From positions 1,054,001-1,118,000 of the forward strand of contig NC_015731.1 of NCBI RefSeq assembly GCF_000219585.1: 64,000 nt of DNA. Direction: 5' to 3'. The notes under the pieces were generated by a model. That model was not told the origin of the DNA. It ran no database searches and was given only the letters and a program-made list of their open reading frames with translations. Both the position numbers and the translations under genes were made by a program. Positions 52,871-61,996 of this stretch are shown piece by piece. This stretch comes from Nitrosomonas sp. Is79A3 (lineage in GTDB: Bacteria > Pseudomonadota > Gammaproteobacteria > Burkholderiales > Nitrosomonadaceae). Each line of letters opens with the position of its first letter. Position 1 is the stretch's first letter.

Positions 52871-55812
52871 TGAACGTCAATGATAGCCGTTTCCACTTAT
52901 TGCTCGGACAAGACAATTGGAATCGCTGCCTTGTACGCCAAGATAAAGGAGCAGTTGAACCGCTGCCCGTTTGGGATGCAACACGCAACGAGTTGCGTTT
53001 GCAGAGTAAACCGGTATTATTAGCTGCGACTCCGGGAGAATCCCCTCTTACGCTTGATGCCCGTCGTTCTGCGGCGGCAGATCGTTACGGCAATATCTAC
53101 TGGATCGATACGGATCAAACCGGAATACGTGTCTGGTCGGTTGGCAGTGACAGCGACAGTGCATTTTGGCCAGACGGTCCTATGGATTGCAATTTCGCGC
53201 ATCGTCCCGGTCATGGTGAATTTGAGCCTGTTGAATTAGAAACAGAGAATAATCAAACTTTCAAGGCTCTGGCGGTAACTGAGGATCATTATCTGGTAGT
53301 GGCATTTACTGGGCAATCGAATACAGGTTTTCTTGCCTTTGATTTAATGGCTGGCGGTCCCCCGGTCGAGACGCTCTGGCCTGCATCAATTCCCCCTTTT
53401 GCACCATTCGATATGACCCAGCGCCGTGGTGGTGGAGTGTGGGTGTTAGATCACGAAAATGCGCATTTGTGGGAATTGGATCGTAACCTTGCCGTCGTCA
53501 GTCAAACTCAAGATTCAGGAACACCTGCAGCTCCGGAACTGGATATTTTCCAACCACTGGAGGGGCCACCCCGAGAGCACTTAGTAAGCGCTTTCCCGGC
53601 AGGGATTGATCTGGCTGTTTTGGCTGCAGCTATTGGAGAAAATATCGAACCTATATCGATTGAAGTGTTGGATGAAGAGAATATTTTGATTCTCGAATTG
53701 AATCAGTCTGAAAATCAATCGCGCATCTTCTGCTTACAGCGCCAGGGCAATAATTTTCGCATGGCCTATAAACTGGATCAATTGGCACATGATTTCGTTC
53801 TATCAAAGGCTTACACACATACTGTAACGGCATTCTTACCCCAATTGTTTGTGGTTACTGCATCTGGGAATCAGGTGCTGGCACTTGATGTTACGAAGGA
53901 AACTAACGTTGTGGCATTAAGCCAGACTCCCGAGTTATTTCCATTGCGGCTATTTGGCGGCCGGGCAGTTATTAAAGTCAAAGATACTGCCCGTTATGAC
54001 AGCGGACTTAAAACAATCCGATGGGTGCCGATTGTTCAGCAGCCACGCGCAAGTTACCACGAGACCGCTGAACTGGTTACACCGCTATTCGATGGATTGG
54101 AACAGCAATGCACGTGGGATCGCCTAATGCTCGATGCCTGTATTCCATCCGGCTCATCCATCGAAGTGTTTTGCCGGGCTGCCGATGAAACTGTCCCATG
54201 TGAGACGTCAGCATTAAAATCGCCCCTGGATAATGCTGAATTTTGTGAAATTATTGATCCTTGGGTCGAACAACCCAAGCTCTATCTGCGTGGTGATGGC
54301 GCTGAATTGCCGTGGTTACGGGTTGAAGCCATCCGCTCTACTCAACGTGAAGCTGGCATCGGCACCTGGGAATTACTATTGCAGAAGATGCACGGACGCT
54401 ATTTGCAAATCAGATTGCGTTTCAACGGTAATGGCATGGTCACACCGAGGTTGCGCGCGTTACGTGCCTGGTATCCCCGTTTTTCCTATTCGCAACGCTT
54501 TTTGCCCGCGGTGTATCGCGAGGACCCGATAGCAGGAGATTTTCTCGAGCGCTTCCTGGCGAATATGGAAGGTATGAACACCCTGATCGAAGACCGTATC
54601 GTTCAGATCCAGTCATTGTTTGATCCACGCTGCGCTCCTGCGGAGGCGTTGGAGTGGTTGGCCGGATGGTTTGATCTTGCACTTGATCCAACGTGGGAAG
54701 AATGGCGCCGCCGTTTATTTATTAAACATGCGATGGACTTCTTTCGCTGGCGTGGCACGGCGCATGGGATACGTTTGGCCTTGGCCGTTGCTTTCGAAAA
54801 TTGTCTGACCGACGAAAGTTTTGCTGATCCAAACCCAGACACGCTCCATTTACAATCGATCCGCATTGTTGAAACTTATCAGATACGCAAGGTCGGTGCA
54901 GTAGTTGCGGGGGATGCAGGAAGAGATGACGCTGGTGGTTTTCGCATAGTCAAGACCGGTGAGCAGTGGTCGCCGCAAGAAGATAATGAGGGCTTACTGA
55001 AGCGCTATGCCGAGTTTATGTCAGACCCTCAGATCGCAAAGCAACTCAATTCCTTCGAATTAGCACCGCCATCGGATGTTGCTGTACAAGAGCGCTGGCG
55101 GCAATTTTGTGAGCAGCATCTTGGATTTGTGCCAAGCATCGGAGCAGCGGACCGCCAGAATTGGCAGCGCTATCTGGCATTACAAGTGCAAACAGACGAT
55201 GAGCAGGCGCCGCAAACTCCCAATCTAATTTCTACTAAATATCCATCCGATTGGCCAAAAGATTCAACTCTGGCTGAAAAATGGCGCACTTTTTCTGCGC
55301 TACCTAACATGACTCGCAGGCAATGGCAGGATTTTCTTGCCCGCCGCTACCGGCACATTGCTAAACTAAATATGGTTTATCAGACTTCCTGGCCGGCATT
55401 CGATCTTATCGCCTTGTCGGACTTTCTGCCGGAAACTAATGAAGCACAAACCGACTGGTTACAGTTTGAAAAGCATCTGCTGGCGATAGCACGGACTGCA
55501 CATCGGTTTTCAGTGTTATTACCGGTCATGAGCGTTACCGAAGACCCAGCCGAAATGGAGCGGCACTTGCAATTGGCACGCCGTATCGTCGAATTGGAAA
55601 AACCGGCGCACACTGTGTTTGACGTACGCTTTTACTGGGCACTTAATCGCATTGGTGAAGCGCGTTTGGGGCTGGATACTTTACTGGATGTCGGTAGCCG
55701 GGCGCCGCAGTTATTGCCGGATGCCGTGTTAGGCCGGGTTTACCTCGGCGCAAGTTTTGCCGGTGGCCCCAAATCGCCAACAGATACCGATAGATATCTG
55801 CTCAATCATTGA
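52870..55812 (+). CDS. baseplate gpI-like protein with beta-propeller-like N-terminus (Pvc12-like)
   Basis: 980 residues. About residues 1-480 form an NHL/propeller-like repeat region (YGNIYWIDTDQTGIRVWSVG, GGGVWVLDHENAHLWELD, a later NQVLALDV). The gpI-like (tail protein I) domain, about 535-640, has YSQRFLPAVYREDPIAGDFL, LFDPRCAPAEALEWLAGWFD and FRWRGTAHGIRLALAVAFE. The C-terminal part has repeated short W-rich helices (RWRQFC, NWQRYL, KWRTFS, QWQDFL) and a final segment of normal length. gpI closes the wedge to the hub. The propeller may be a surface sensor. Confidence 0.85.
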   Translation: MNVNDSRFHLLLGQDNWNRCLVRQDKGAVEPLPVWDATRNELRLQSKPVLLAATPGESPLTLDARRSAAADRYGNIYWIDTDQTGIRVWSVGSDSDSAFWPDGPMDCNFAHRPGHGEFEPVELETENNQTFKALAVTEDHYLVVAFTGQSNTGFLAFDLMAGGPPVETLWPASIPPFAPFDMTQRRGGGVWVLDHENAHLWELDRNLAVVSQTQDSGTPAAPELDIFQPLEGPPREHLVSAFPAGIDLAVLAAAIGENIEPISIEVLDEENILILELNQSENQSRIFCLQRQGNNFRMAYKLDQLAHDFVLSKAYTHTVTAFLPQLFVVTASGNQVLALDVTKETNVVALSQTPELFPLRLFGGRAVIKVKDTARYDSGLKTIRWVPIVQQPRASYHETAELVTPLFDGLEQQCTWDRLMLDACIPSGSSIEVFCRAADETVPCETSALKSPLDNAEFCEIIDPWVEQPKLYLRGDGAELPWLRVEAIRSTQREAGIGTWELLLQKMHGRYLQIRLRFNGNGMVTPRLRALRAWYPRFSYSQRFLPAVYREDPIAGDFLERFLANMEGMNTLIEDRIVQIQSLFDPRCAPAEALEWLAGWFDLALDPTWEEWRRRLFIKHAMDFFRWRGTAHGIRLALAVAFENCLTDESFADPNPDTLHLQSIRIVETYQIRKVGAVVAGDAGRDDAGGFRIVKTGEQWSPQEDNEGLLKRYAEFMSDPQIAKQLNSFELAPPSDVAVQERWRQFCEQHLGFVPSIGAADRQNWQRYLALQVQTDDEQAPQTPNLISTKYPSDWPKDSTLAEKWRTFSALPNMTRRQWQDFLARRYRHIAKLNMVYQTSWPAFDLIALSDFLPETNEAQTDWLQFEKHLLAIARTAHRFSVLLPVMSVTEDPAEMERHLQLARRIVELEKPAHTVFDVRFYWALNRIGEARLGLDTLLDVGSRAPQLLPDAVLGRVYLGASFAGGPKSPTDTDRYLLNH

Positions 55813-55854
55813 GGTGAAATATGGTCATTTTCAAACATTTTCTGGGAGCATATC

Positions 55855-57207
55855 ATGGGATGCTGTAATGAAACCTCGGCTGCCCTGACCCAATCCGGGC
55901 AGAATCCGGCGCTACACGTCAACTATACCAAAGGTATGGTACTGGGCGTCGATGACTTTACACAGGAATTCAGCTATCTTTCGAATCGTGATCAATGGGC
56001 GGTGCGAGAATTGCTTGGCTATGGCACGACCAGTGGCTTGGCGGTTGTTATCGAAGATGCCGGAGTGGATGGGCCGCGTGTGCATGTCAAGCGGGGAGCC
56101 GCTGTTGTTCCAAGCGGCCGATTGGTATGCGTGCCGAATGATCAATGCGCGCTGATCAATCAATGGTTAACTAAACCCGAGAATGCGGAAAAAATCAATA
56201 AGCTATTGCCGCTTCCCGCTAATGATGGCAAGGTTTTTCTCTTCCTCACGTTATGCTATAAAGATTGCACAGCGATTCCAGTGCCGATTCCCGGTGACCC
56301 TTGCCGCTCGGAAGACAAACTGATGGCGGATTCGCGCATTGCGGATGATTACTATCTGGAAATACGCACTGAAGCTGAAGCACCGCCCCAGACTGAAGAA
56401 GACGCCGCGCGGGACTTTGTTACCTGGCTAAAACAACATGTATCGATCAGTGATACAGCAGCCGATGAGAAAATCTGGATTAAGGGTTTAACAGAAGCAA
56501 TCCAGCCGTGGATCGACGCAGTGAAAGAAAATCCAGCCAAATCGGCAGCTGAATTGTACGAATCGTTGAAACATTATCTAGTCGACGGTTCAACCCCCAT
56601 TATCTTGCCGGTTAAACGCGAACAGCTCAGTCAGTTTTTGCGTCTGGCCTTTCGCTTTTGGGTTATTGAGTTACGGCCACTCTGGACAGCACGCCTATGC
56701 GGAACATTTCCCGGAAGCGATGACGAGTGTCTGCTGTTGGCTCGACTGGAAGTGCCGGTAATCCGGGCGGGCGGAACGCCAGCCGGAGCTTGGCAGGTGG
56801 ATGGAACAGCAGATGTGATTATTGCCGATGAAAGCATGCGGCCGTATCTGGCGCACATGCGCTTATTACAGGAATGGTTGCTATGCAATTCAGCGCCAGA
56901 GCAAGTTTTGGGTCTCACACCCGGAACCGTGTCCATTGCGATTACTTCTACCAGCACTGACTTAACACTTAATGCAAGCCACTATTGCATCGTCTGTAAC
57001 GATGGCCCAACGCTGACTTTGCCAAAATGTGGAGCGGATAACCAGGGGCGGATTTATATCGTCAAAAGTATCAACAAGGATTCCACGATTAAAAGTCAGG
57101 CAGGCAATCTCATTGATGATGAGAAATCCAAGGTTGTGGCAGCCAAAAAAGCCATCACTTTGGTATCGGATGGTCTAAAAACCTGGCATGTTATTGCGGT
57201 AGCCTGA
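55855..57207 (+). CDS. eCIS-linked protein with 'DDF' domain, copy 1
   Basis: 450 residues. The N-terminal motif YTKGMVLGVDDFTQEFSYLS followed by WAVRELLGYGTTSGLAVV corresponds to that of the next gene (FFNGRLLTSKDFTREQDARH, LALGEGVAFGLQI), so the two share a domain. After it come helical regions and a C-terminal strand-rich module (STSTDLTLNASHYC, IYIVKSINKDSTIKSQAGN) that looks like a phage tail-fibre type. GGGAG stands before the ATG, and a 15-codon frame (55821-55868) overlaps the start. Probably a baseplate or fibre-anchoring protein. No family name can be given. Confidence 0.7.
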   Translation: MGCCNETSAALTQSGQNPALHVNYTKGMVLGVDDFTQEFSYLSNRDQWAVRELLGYGTTSGLAVVIEDAGVDGPRVHVKRGAAVVPSGRLVCVPNDQCALINQWLTKPENAEKINKLLPLPANDGKVFLFLTLCYKDCTAIPVPIPGDPCRSEDKLMADSRIADDYYLEIRTEAEAPPQTEEDAARDFVTWLKQHVSISDTAADEKIWIKGLTEAIQPWIDAVKENPAKSAAELYESLKHYLVDGSTPIILPVKREQLSQFLRLAFRFWVIELRPLWTARLCGTFPGSDDECLLLARLEVPVIRAGGTPAGAWQVDGTADVIIADESMRPYLAHMRLLQEWLLCNSAPEQVLGLTPGTVSIAITSTSTDLTLNASHYCIVCNDGPTLTLPKCGADNQGRIYIVKSINKDSTIKSQAGNLIDDEKSKVVAAKKAITLVSDGLKTWHVIAVA

Positions 57208-57223
57208 TAAAAAGGAAATAGCT

Positions 57224-58504
57224 ATGAATAGCAATTCTATCCTGCAACTGCTAGAACCGGTGACTGATGAGAGTAGTATCCGTGCAGTCAACTTTTTTAA
57301 TGGCCGCTTGCTCACGAGCAAAGATTTTACCCGCGAGCAGGATGCCCGTCACGAAGCCGATGCGCGGCTTGGGCTGGCGCTTGGTGAAGGTGTGGCATTC
57401 GGATTGCAAATCGAGCACGATAAGCAGGCTAGTCAAACCGATAAGCCGGTGGTCAAAGTTAAAGCGGGTTTAGCCTTCAACGGCAAAGGTCAGGCGTTGC
57501 GCTTGAACGAAGAGGTGCAAGTAGCATTAGCGCGCAGTTTCGAAGCAACCAGTGTCGACTGTCTATTTGGGAACTGCAAGGACCCCATTGGCGGCACTTA
57601 TGTGGCAGGCGCAGGTGTCTATCTTTTAACGATCGCGCCGGCGGAAAAATCCGAAGGCAAAGCCGCCAACAATGGTTTGGACCCCAGTCAGATTCGCTGT
57701 AACACGGATACCACAGTTGAAACCGTGCAATTCCGGCTCATCCGAATTAATCGTTCGTTGTATGCGGATTTAAATGTCGCGGCATCGTCATTCCGTAACG
57801 AACTGGCCTACCGTTGTTTTGGCGCTGGCATCCAGCCTGCGTGGTTTGAAAATCTGCTGGAAACCACACCACGCCAGGATGATTTACTGGAGACATTGCG
57901 TAAAACGGTGCTAAGCAATAGGGAAGTGCCGCTGGGATTAATGTTTTTTACCGGTGTGGCTGATCTGCAATTCATCGATGCATGGGCCGTGCGCAGGCCG
58001 CTGTCACGTATCGCCGATGCGCTCCCCAGTTTGGTTGACGGGCGCCGCCTTGTTGTCGGTCAGGCGATGTTCCAGCAGTTCCAGGCGCAGATCGCAGGTT
58101 TGCCCCAACTCAACGGTGATCTGGGTTCGGTGACCGCGCAAAGTCATTTCCGCTATTGTCCTCCGGTAGGAATCATCCCGGTTGCCGAAGAAACCGATAC
58201 GACCGATGCCCAGGCAACAAAGTTTTTTACCGGCCTCACCTACCGTTCACCGGTTTTTATCAACGCCGCGCGGCTGGAAGCGCTGATACGCGACAGTCTC
58301 TGCTATCCGCCGATTGATACGCAAAGCGGGGAAATGCTGTGGCTGTATCGGGTGCGGGAGAATCGCATGGCGATTGACTTCGCTAGTGGGAAGCAAAAAC
58401 CGCGATCCTATTTAGTTTTTGCCAGCGGACATCTGCCGTACATTGCTGATGCACAGTTTGATCTTGCTCGTTGGAATTACAGCAACTATGCGCTAGCGCG
58501 CTAA
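57224..58504 (+). CDS. eCIS-linked protein with 'DDF' domain, copy 2
   Basis: 426 residues, starting 16 bases after the previous stop with AAAAGGAA. The N-terminal domain (NFFNGRLLTSKDFTREQ, LALGEGVAFGL, VKAGLAFNGKGQALRL) parallels copy 1. The rest has no match to copy 1 and is helical or mixed (LRTLRKTVLSNREVPLG, IDAWAVRRPLSRIADALPSL). The pair of homologous, adjacent genes in the tail of the baseplate section suggests a heteromer around the baseplate. Function unknown. Confidence 0.7.
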   Translation: MNSNSILQLLEPVTDESSIRAVNFFNGRLLTSKDFTREQDARHEADARLGLALGEGVAFGLQIEHDKQASQTDKPVVKVKAGLAFNGKGQALRLNEEVQVALARSFEATSVDCLFGNCKDPIGGTYVAGAGVYLLTIAPAEKSEGKAANNGLDPSQIRCNTDTTVETVQFRLIRINRSLYADLNVAASSFRNELAYRCFGAGIQPAWFENLLETTPRQDDLLETLRKTVLSNREVPLGLMFFTGVADLQFIDAWAVRRPLSRIADALPSLVDGRRLVVGQAMFQQFQAQIAGLPQLNGDLGSVTAQSHFRYCPPVGIIPVAEETDTTDAQATKFFTGLTYRSPVFINAARLEALIRDSLCYPPIDTQSGEMLWLYRVRENRMAIDFASGKQKPRSYLVFASGHLPYIADAQFDLARWNYSNYALAR

Positions 58505-58534
58505 TAAATTAACAGGCCTTCGAAGGAGAGTATT

Positions 58535-59908
58535 ATGGTTCAATCAACAATAACCAACGCAAATCCTGGGAATATCGTTGTTCCGTTGTCGGCGATCATT
58601 GATCAACTCAAAGATAAGCTAAGTAGCGCCGAGATAGAGGCGTTGCTTTCCGCGATACTTTCACAAAAGAAGAGCGAGGTGCGGCCAGGTGATTTGATTA
58701 CTGTCGAGTTGATTAATCAGATCCTGAATGACCTGATTAATCTGAATCTGCGCGTGGCGCAATTGGAAAGCGGTGTGTCGATCGGACAGGCCCCCATCAT
58801 CGACCAGATTGTCCCTGCTGTGCAGCGGGTTGGTGGAACTCTTACGGTCATCGGCAGGAATTTCAATACACCACCTGAAAAGAATATTGTTGAGATCGCT
58901 GGCTTTTCCATCGAAAGGTTTCAATCCAGCCCGGATGGTGAGCTGGTTTTTGGCATCCCGCTCATCGACATCACAGGCGAAAAGCTCGACACCAAAGTCT
59001 CGGTACAGACTGAAAAAGGATTCACATCCAAAGCCATTACTCTCCTGCCTAGGCTGATCATTCCAGAAGGCTTTGTATCATTTACGGAAGATACAGCCAA
59101 CAGAAACCTTCCCGCTATTGCCTCACCAGGCACCTATGATATTGGGTTCATGGTCAATTCGCAAACCGATGTTGACGAGTCCTATGTGATCTCGGCTGGT
59201 TATATTGACGCCGTTGGGAGTTTCACAGTACAGCAATGGAAAGATGCAACGACTCTCAAGACGGCTACCGGTGATGCAATTACGGAAACCCCGCTGAAGC
59301 TACCCGCATTCACGCCCGTTAAGGTCGTTGCACATGTCGTGGTGCCAGCGGGCGCGACTGCCAATACCACTATCGCTAAACTATTCATCAGGGTGCGATC
59401 CGTCAATAATGACGCTGGTCTTAGTAAGAGCTCTGATCCCCTTGTTATAACCGTGGGGCAGAAGCTGCCGTTTAGTGATCCGCGTGTGGACTGGGTTAAC
59501 GAGGTTCCGACCCAACCAACTGCCACTAACAAGGCAAGACGCACTATCGACTCTGTCACCGGCAAGGAATTCGTTGAGATTCCATTCGGCAGCGTGGGAT
59601 TGATGACGCTCCGCGTAACATTCAAGATTGCCGGAAACTTCAGCTACGAAGTGACTATGGATCCAGCCAGCGCCGGGGCCTGGGCGCCCATAAAACCTAG
59701 CCCGTTATCGAGTACCGGCAAGCAAAACGGTGAGAACGAGTTGATTGGTGTGATCCTCAAGCTGCTGGCGACTGCGGATGCCCAGCACGGTGAGGCACGA
59801 ACACTGACCATCAAGGCGACCAGAACACCGCCAGCCGGAGCACCAGCGACGGATACCGAAACATTTACCTCATGGACCACGATCTCCATCCGCGGCTACA
59901 TGCCGTGA
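58535..59908 (+). CDS. eCIS-linked protein with IPT/TIG-like domain
   Basis: 457 residues. An N-terminal helical part (LSAIIDQLKDKLSSAEIEAL, LINQILNDLINLNLRVAQLE) is followed by a TIG-like Ig module (PIIDQIVPAVQRVGGTLTVI, GRNFNTPPEKNIVEIAGF) and further beta-rich domains rich in T, A, P and V to the C terminus. The coiled start and Ig strings are the layout of trimeric tail fibres or spikes. It could be the fibre that recognises the target. Preceded by AAGGAGAG. Confidence 0.65.
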   Translation: MVQSTITNANPGNIVVPLSAIIDQLKDKLSSAEIEALLSAILSQKKSEVRPGDLITVELINQILNDLINLNLRVAQLESGVSIGQAPIIDQIVPAVQRVGGTLTVIGRNFNTPPEKNIVEIAGFSIERFQSSPDGELVFGIPLIDITGEKLDTKVSVQTEKGFTSKAITLLPRLIIPEGFVSFTEDTANRNLPAIASPGTYDIGFMVNSQTDVDESYVISAGYIDAVGSFTVQQWKDATTLKTATGDAITETPLKLPAFTPVKVVAHVVVPAGATANTTIAKLFIRVRSVNNDAGLSKSSDPLVITVGQKLPFSDPRVDWVNEVPTQPTATNKARRTIDSVTGKEFVEIPFGSVGLMTLRVTFKIAGNFSYEVTMDPASAGAWAPIKPSPLSSTGKQNGENELIGVILKLLATADAQHGEARTLTIKATRTPPAGAPATDTETFTSWTTISIRGYMP

Positions 59909-59917
59909 AACAGTATA

Positions 59918-59941
59918 AGCCGGGGACAATGCCCTCGGCTA
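59918..59941. other. hairpin in the eCIS operon
   Basis: AGCCGGGG-ACAATG-CCCTCGGCT pairs with one bulge. No T-run follows, and the next gene comes 80 bases on, so it is more likely an mRNA stability or processing site than a terminator. Confidence 0.4.
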
Positions 59942-60022
59942 AACGGCGTTTGGGGGTTCGGAATCCGAATACCTGCCACGCACAACCCGGCAAAAATTGC
60001 CTATTTTAATCAGGAGAATATT

Positions 60023-61969
60023 ATGGCTGAAAAACTCGGTTTTCCCCCTTATCAGGGTTTGCCTTTCGACTATCGTGCACCGGATATAGACGGATTTGCC
60101 GAATGGGAGATCGGCGTTCCCGATCCGCTGATCGAATCCGGATGGGTTGGTTGCACGCGCCTGACTTATGCTGGTGCGAGCGGGGTTCCTGTGGTGAGCT
60201 TCCAAGCGCTCAAGGATTCGAACTCAAATGATTTCATTTATCTGTCGTTCGTTGTTCGGTTTGACCTGCAATTCAATGATAAGGACGCAATCATTTTGGT
60301 ACTTCAACCGAACTTCAACACCGCGGAGCACGGTGTCGGTACCCGGAGAATCTTGATTCGTCCGAATATCGAACCAATCGGTGCAGGTGCCGGCGATAAT
60401 CCGCAGAATCTGAATCCCGACAAGATCCTCACAGTTCCCGGAAAAGACGGCGGAACGGTTTCGATACCGATTCGAACGAATCGCAAAGCAGTCACAATTT
60501 TTTCTAAATTCGTTGCCGGCGTTGGTGGCAATCCTGCCAGTTGGGAGGATGTAGTCGTCCCGATTCAGAACGTTGAGATAAAAGCGCGCTCCTGGGATCT
60601 GGGCGATGGGGACCGCGATTGGAGTGTGGAGATCAAGCTCCCTGCCACTGTTGCAAAGGGGGGCACGGATTGGATTACCCTGAATCCTGCCGGTTTCGGT
60701 CTGTATTTTAATGTCTTGCGCTTTAGTACAGCGCCTGCTACCTTGACTTTTGCTGTGCTCACGGAATTCAGTTGGCCGCGAGGTCACGTCATTTCAGATA
60801 ATGACCCCGACGGCCCCTACCAATCCCTGAACGATATCATGATTCCAGCCGCCAGAATGGGCCAGGGTATCCTCGGTGCCGGAACGGGTGTCTATTTCGA
60901 CGGTGGTTGGAACAGTATCGGAGTCCTATCGGGGGGCGTGGTGACCGGCACAATCGATGCGACACTTAACACAGTGAATACGCTTGTCGCTAAACTAAAG
61001 AACGATTCGACGACGGACGATGCGTTGAGGGTCAATGCCACATTTCGTTTGGCGGATTTCGGGATCGGGCCAAATCCGAACGCTAACGGGAGTTGGGGAA
61101 AGATCGATCCTGCGGCTTCCGCCACTCCTGGACCAAACAATAAGAACCCCACAGATCGCGTAACAGTACTTAAAAACAATGGAACTACACAGCTTCAAAT
61201 GGATTGGAAGATCGACCAAGGTGTGCGGGATAAGTACGAATTCCACGGCGGCGACCAGTGCCTGCTGGTCGAGTTGGATTCGGATCAAAACGCGGCGTTT
61301 CGCGAGAGCAGTTACCGCCGTAACCTCGCCTTTGCAAATCTTTCGGAGGTGAAGCGCGAGGTGGTGGTGAGCGGTGAGGATTACGGTCCCTCTCCTGCAG
61401 GAGAGACCGATCACGAGTTCTTACTCGTAACCAGTCATCGATTCTTGTCATCGACTCTGGCCTATGATGGTTGGATGCCCAAGAAGCAACAACCGGACGA
61501 TAATCCTGATGTTCGGCTCAAGGGTAGGATCCGTGAGACGAGGGAGGGCTCCCATGGACAATGGGGGCAGACTGCCACGTCATTGGCGGGAGCGATATTC
61601 GAGCGCTGGGGTAGCTCAAATGAGCCGATGAGCACTTGGGTTTCTGTTACTAGCGCTTTCCGGCGCACGGGACAAACGCTAACACTGGGTGATACCAGCT
61701 ATTCCATCTTTGAAGAGGCCGACAGTTACAGTCATGTACTGTCGCACGAAGGACCGGTCAAACGCTGGGAATATTCGCTGACAGGCGATGCTCTGACGCC
61801 GATTGCCAGCGACGGCAAAATTAACCTAGTTCGGGTGCCCGTGGATGGCAAGACAGTTTTGAAGGTGAAGTATGAGGCAGTTACGGAGGATGGTTTCTGG
61901 CACCGCTGGCCGTGGTGGGTCTGGCTTTTGATTTTACTGATCATCGTTTTGATTGCTATCATCATTTAA
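60023..61969 (+). CDS. eCIS-linked protein with C-terminal membrane anchor
   Basis: 648 residues with AGGAGAA before the ATG. Residues 1-620 are soluble and beta-rich (PVVSFQALKDSNSNDFIYLS, WSVEIKLPATVAKGG, FNVLRFSTAPATLTFAV, WSRGHV-type). The C terminus WHRWPWWVWLLILLIIVLIAIII is a transmembrane segment with tryptophan belt (about 629-648) and no charged tail behind it. A tail-anchored soluble domain of this kind fits a cargo or a membrane tether. Second protein in the locus with such a tail. No family recognised. Not a standard fibre. Confidence 0.7.
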   Translation: MAEKLGFPPYQGLPFDYRAPDIDGFAEWEIGVPDPLIESGWVGCTRLTYAGASGVPVVSFQALKDSNSNDFIYLSFVVRFDLQFNDKDAIILVLQPNFNTAEHGVGTRRILIRPNIEPIGAGAGDNPQNLNPDKILTVPGKDGGTVSIPIRTNRKAVTIFSKFVAGVGGNPASWEDVVVPIQNVEIKARSWDLGDGDRDWSVEIKLPATVAKGGTDWITLNPAGFGLYFNVLRFSTAPATLTFAVLTEFSWPRGHVISDNDPDGPYQSLNDIMIPAARMGQGILGAGTGVYFDGGWNSIGVLSGGVVTGTIDATLNTVNTLVAKLKNDSTTDDALRVNATFRLADFGIGPNPNANGSWGKIDPAASATPGPNNKNPTDRVTVLKNNGTTQLQMDWKIDQGVRDKYEFHGGDQCLLVELDSDQNAAFRESSYRRNLAFANLSEVKREVVVSGEDYGPSPAGETDHEFLLVTSHRFLSSTLAYDGWMPKKQQPDDNPDVRLKGRIRETREGSHGQWGQTATSLAGAIFERWGSSNEPMSTWVSVTSAFRRTGQTLTLGDTSYSIFEEADSYSHVLSHEGPVKRWEYSLTGDALTPIASDGKINLVRVPVDGKTVLKVKYEAVTEDGFWHRWPWWVWLLILLIIVLIAIII

Positions 61970-61996
61970 TATTTAGGCGGCGTAGGGTTCGCTCAG

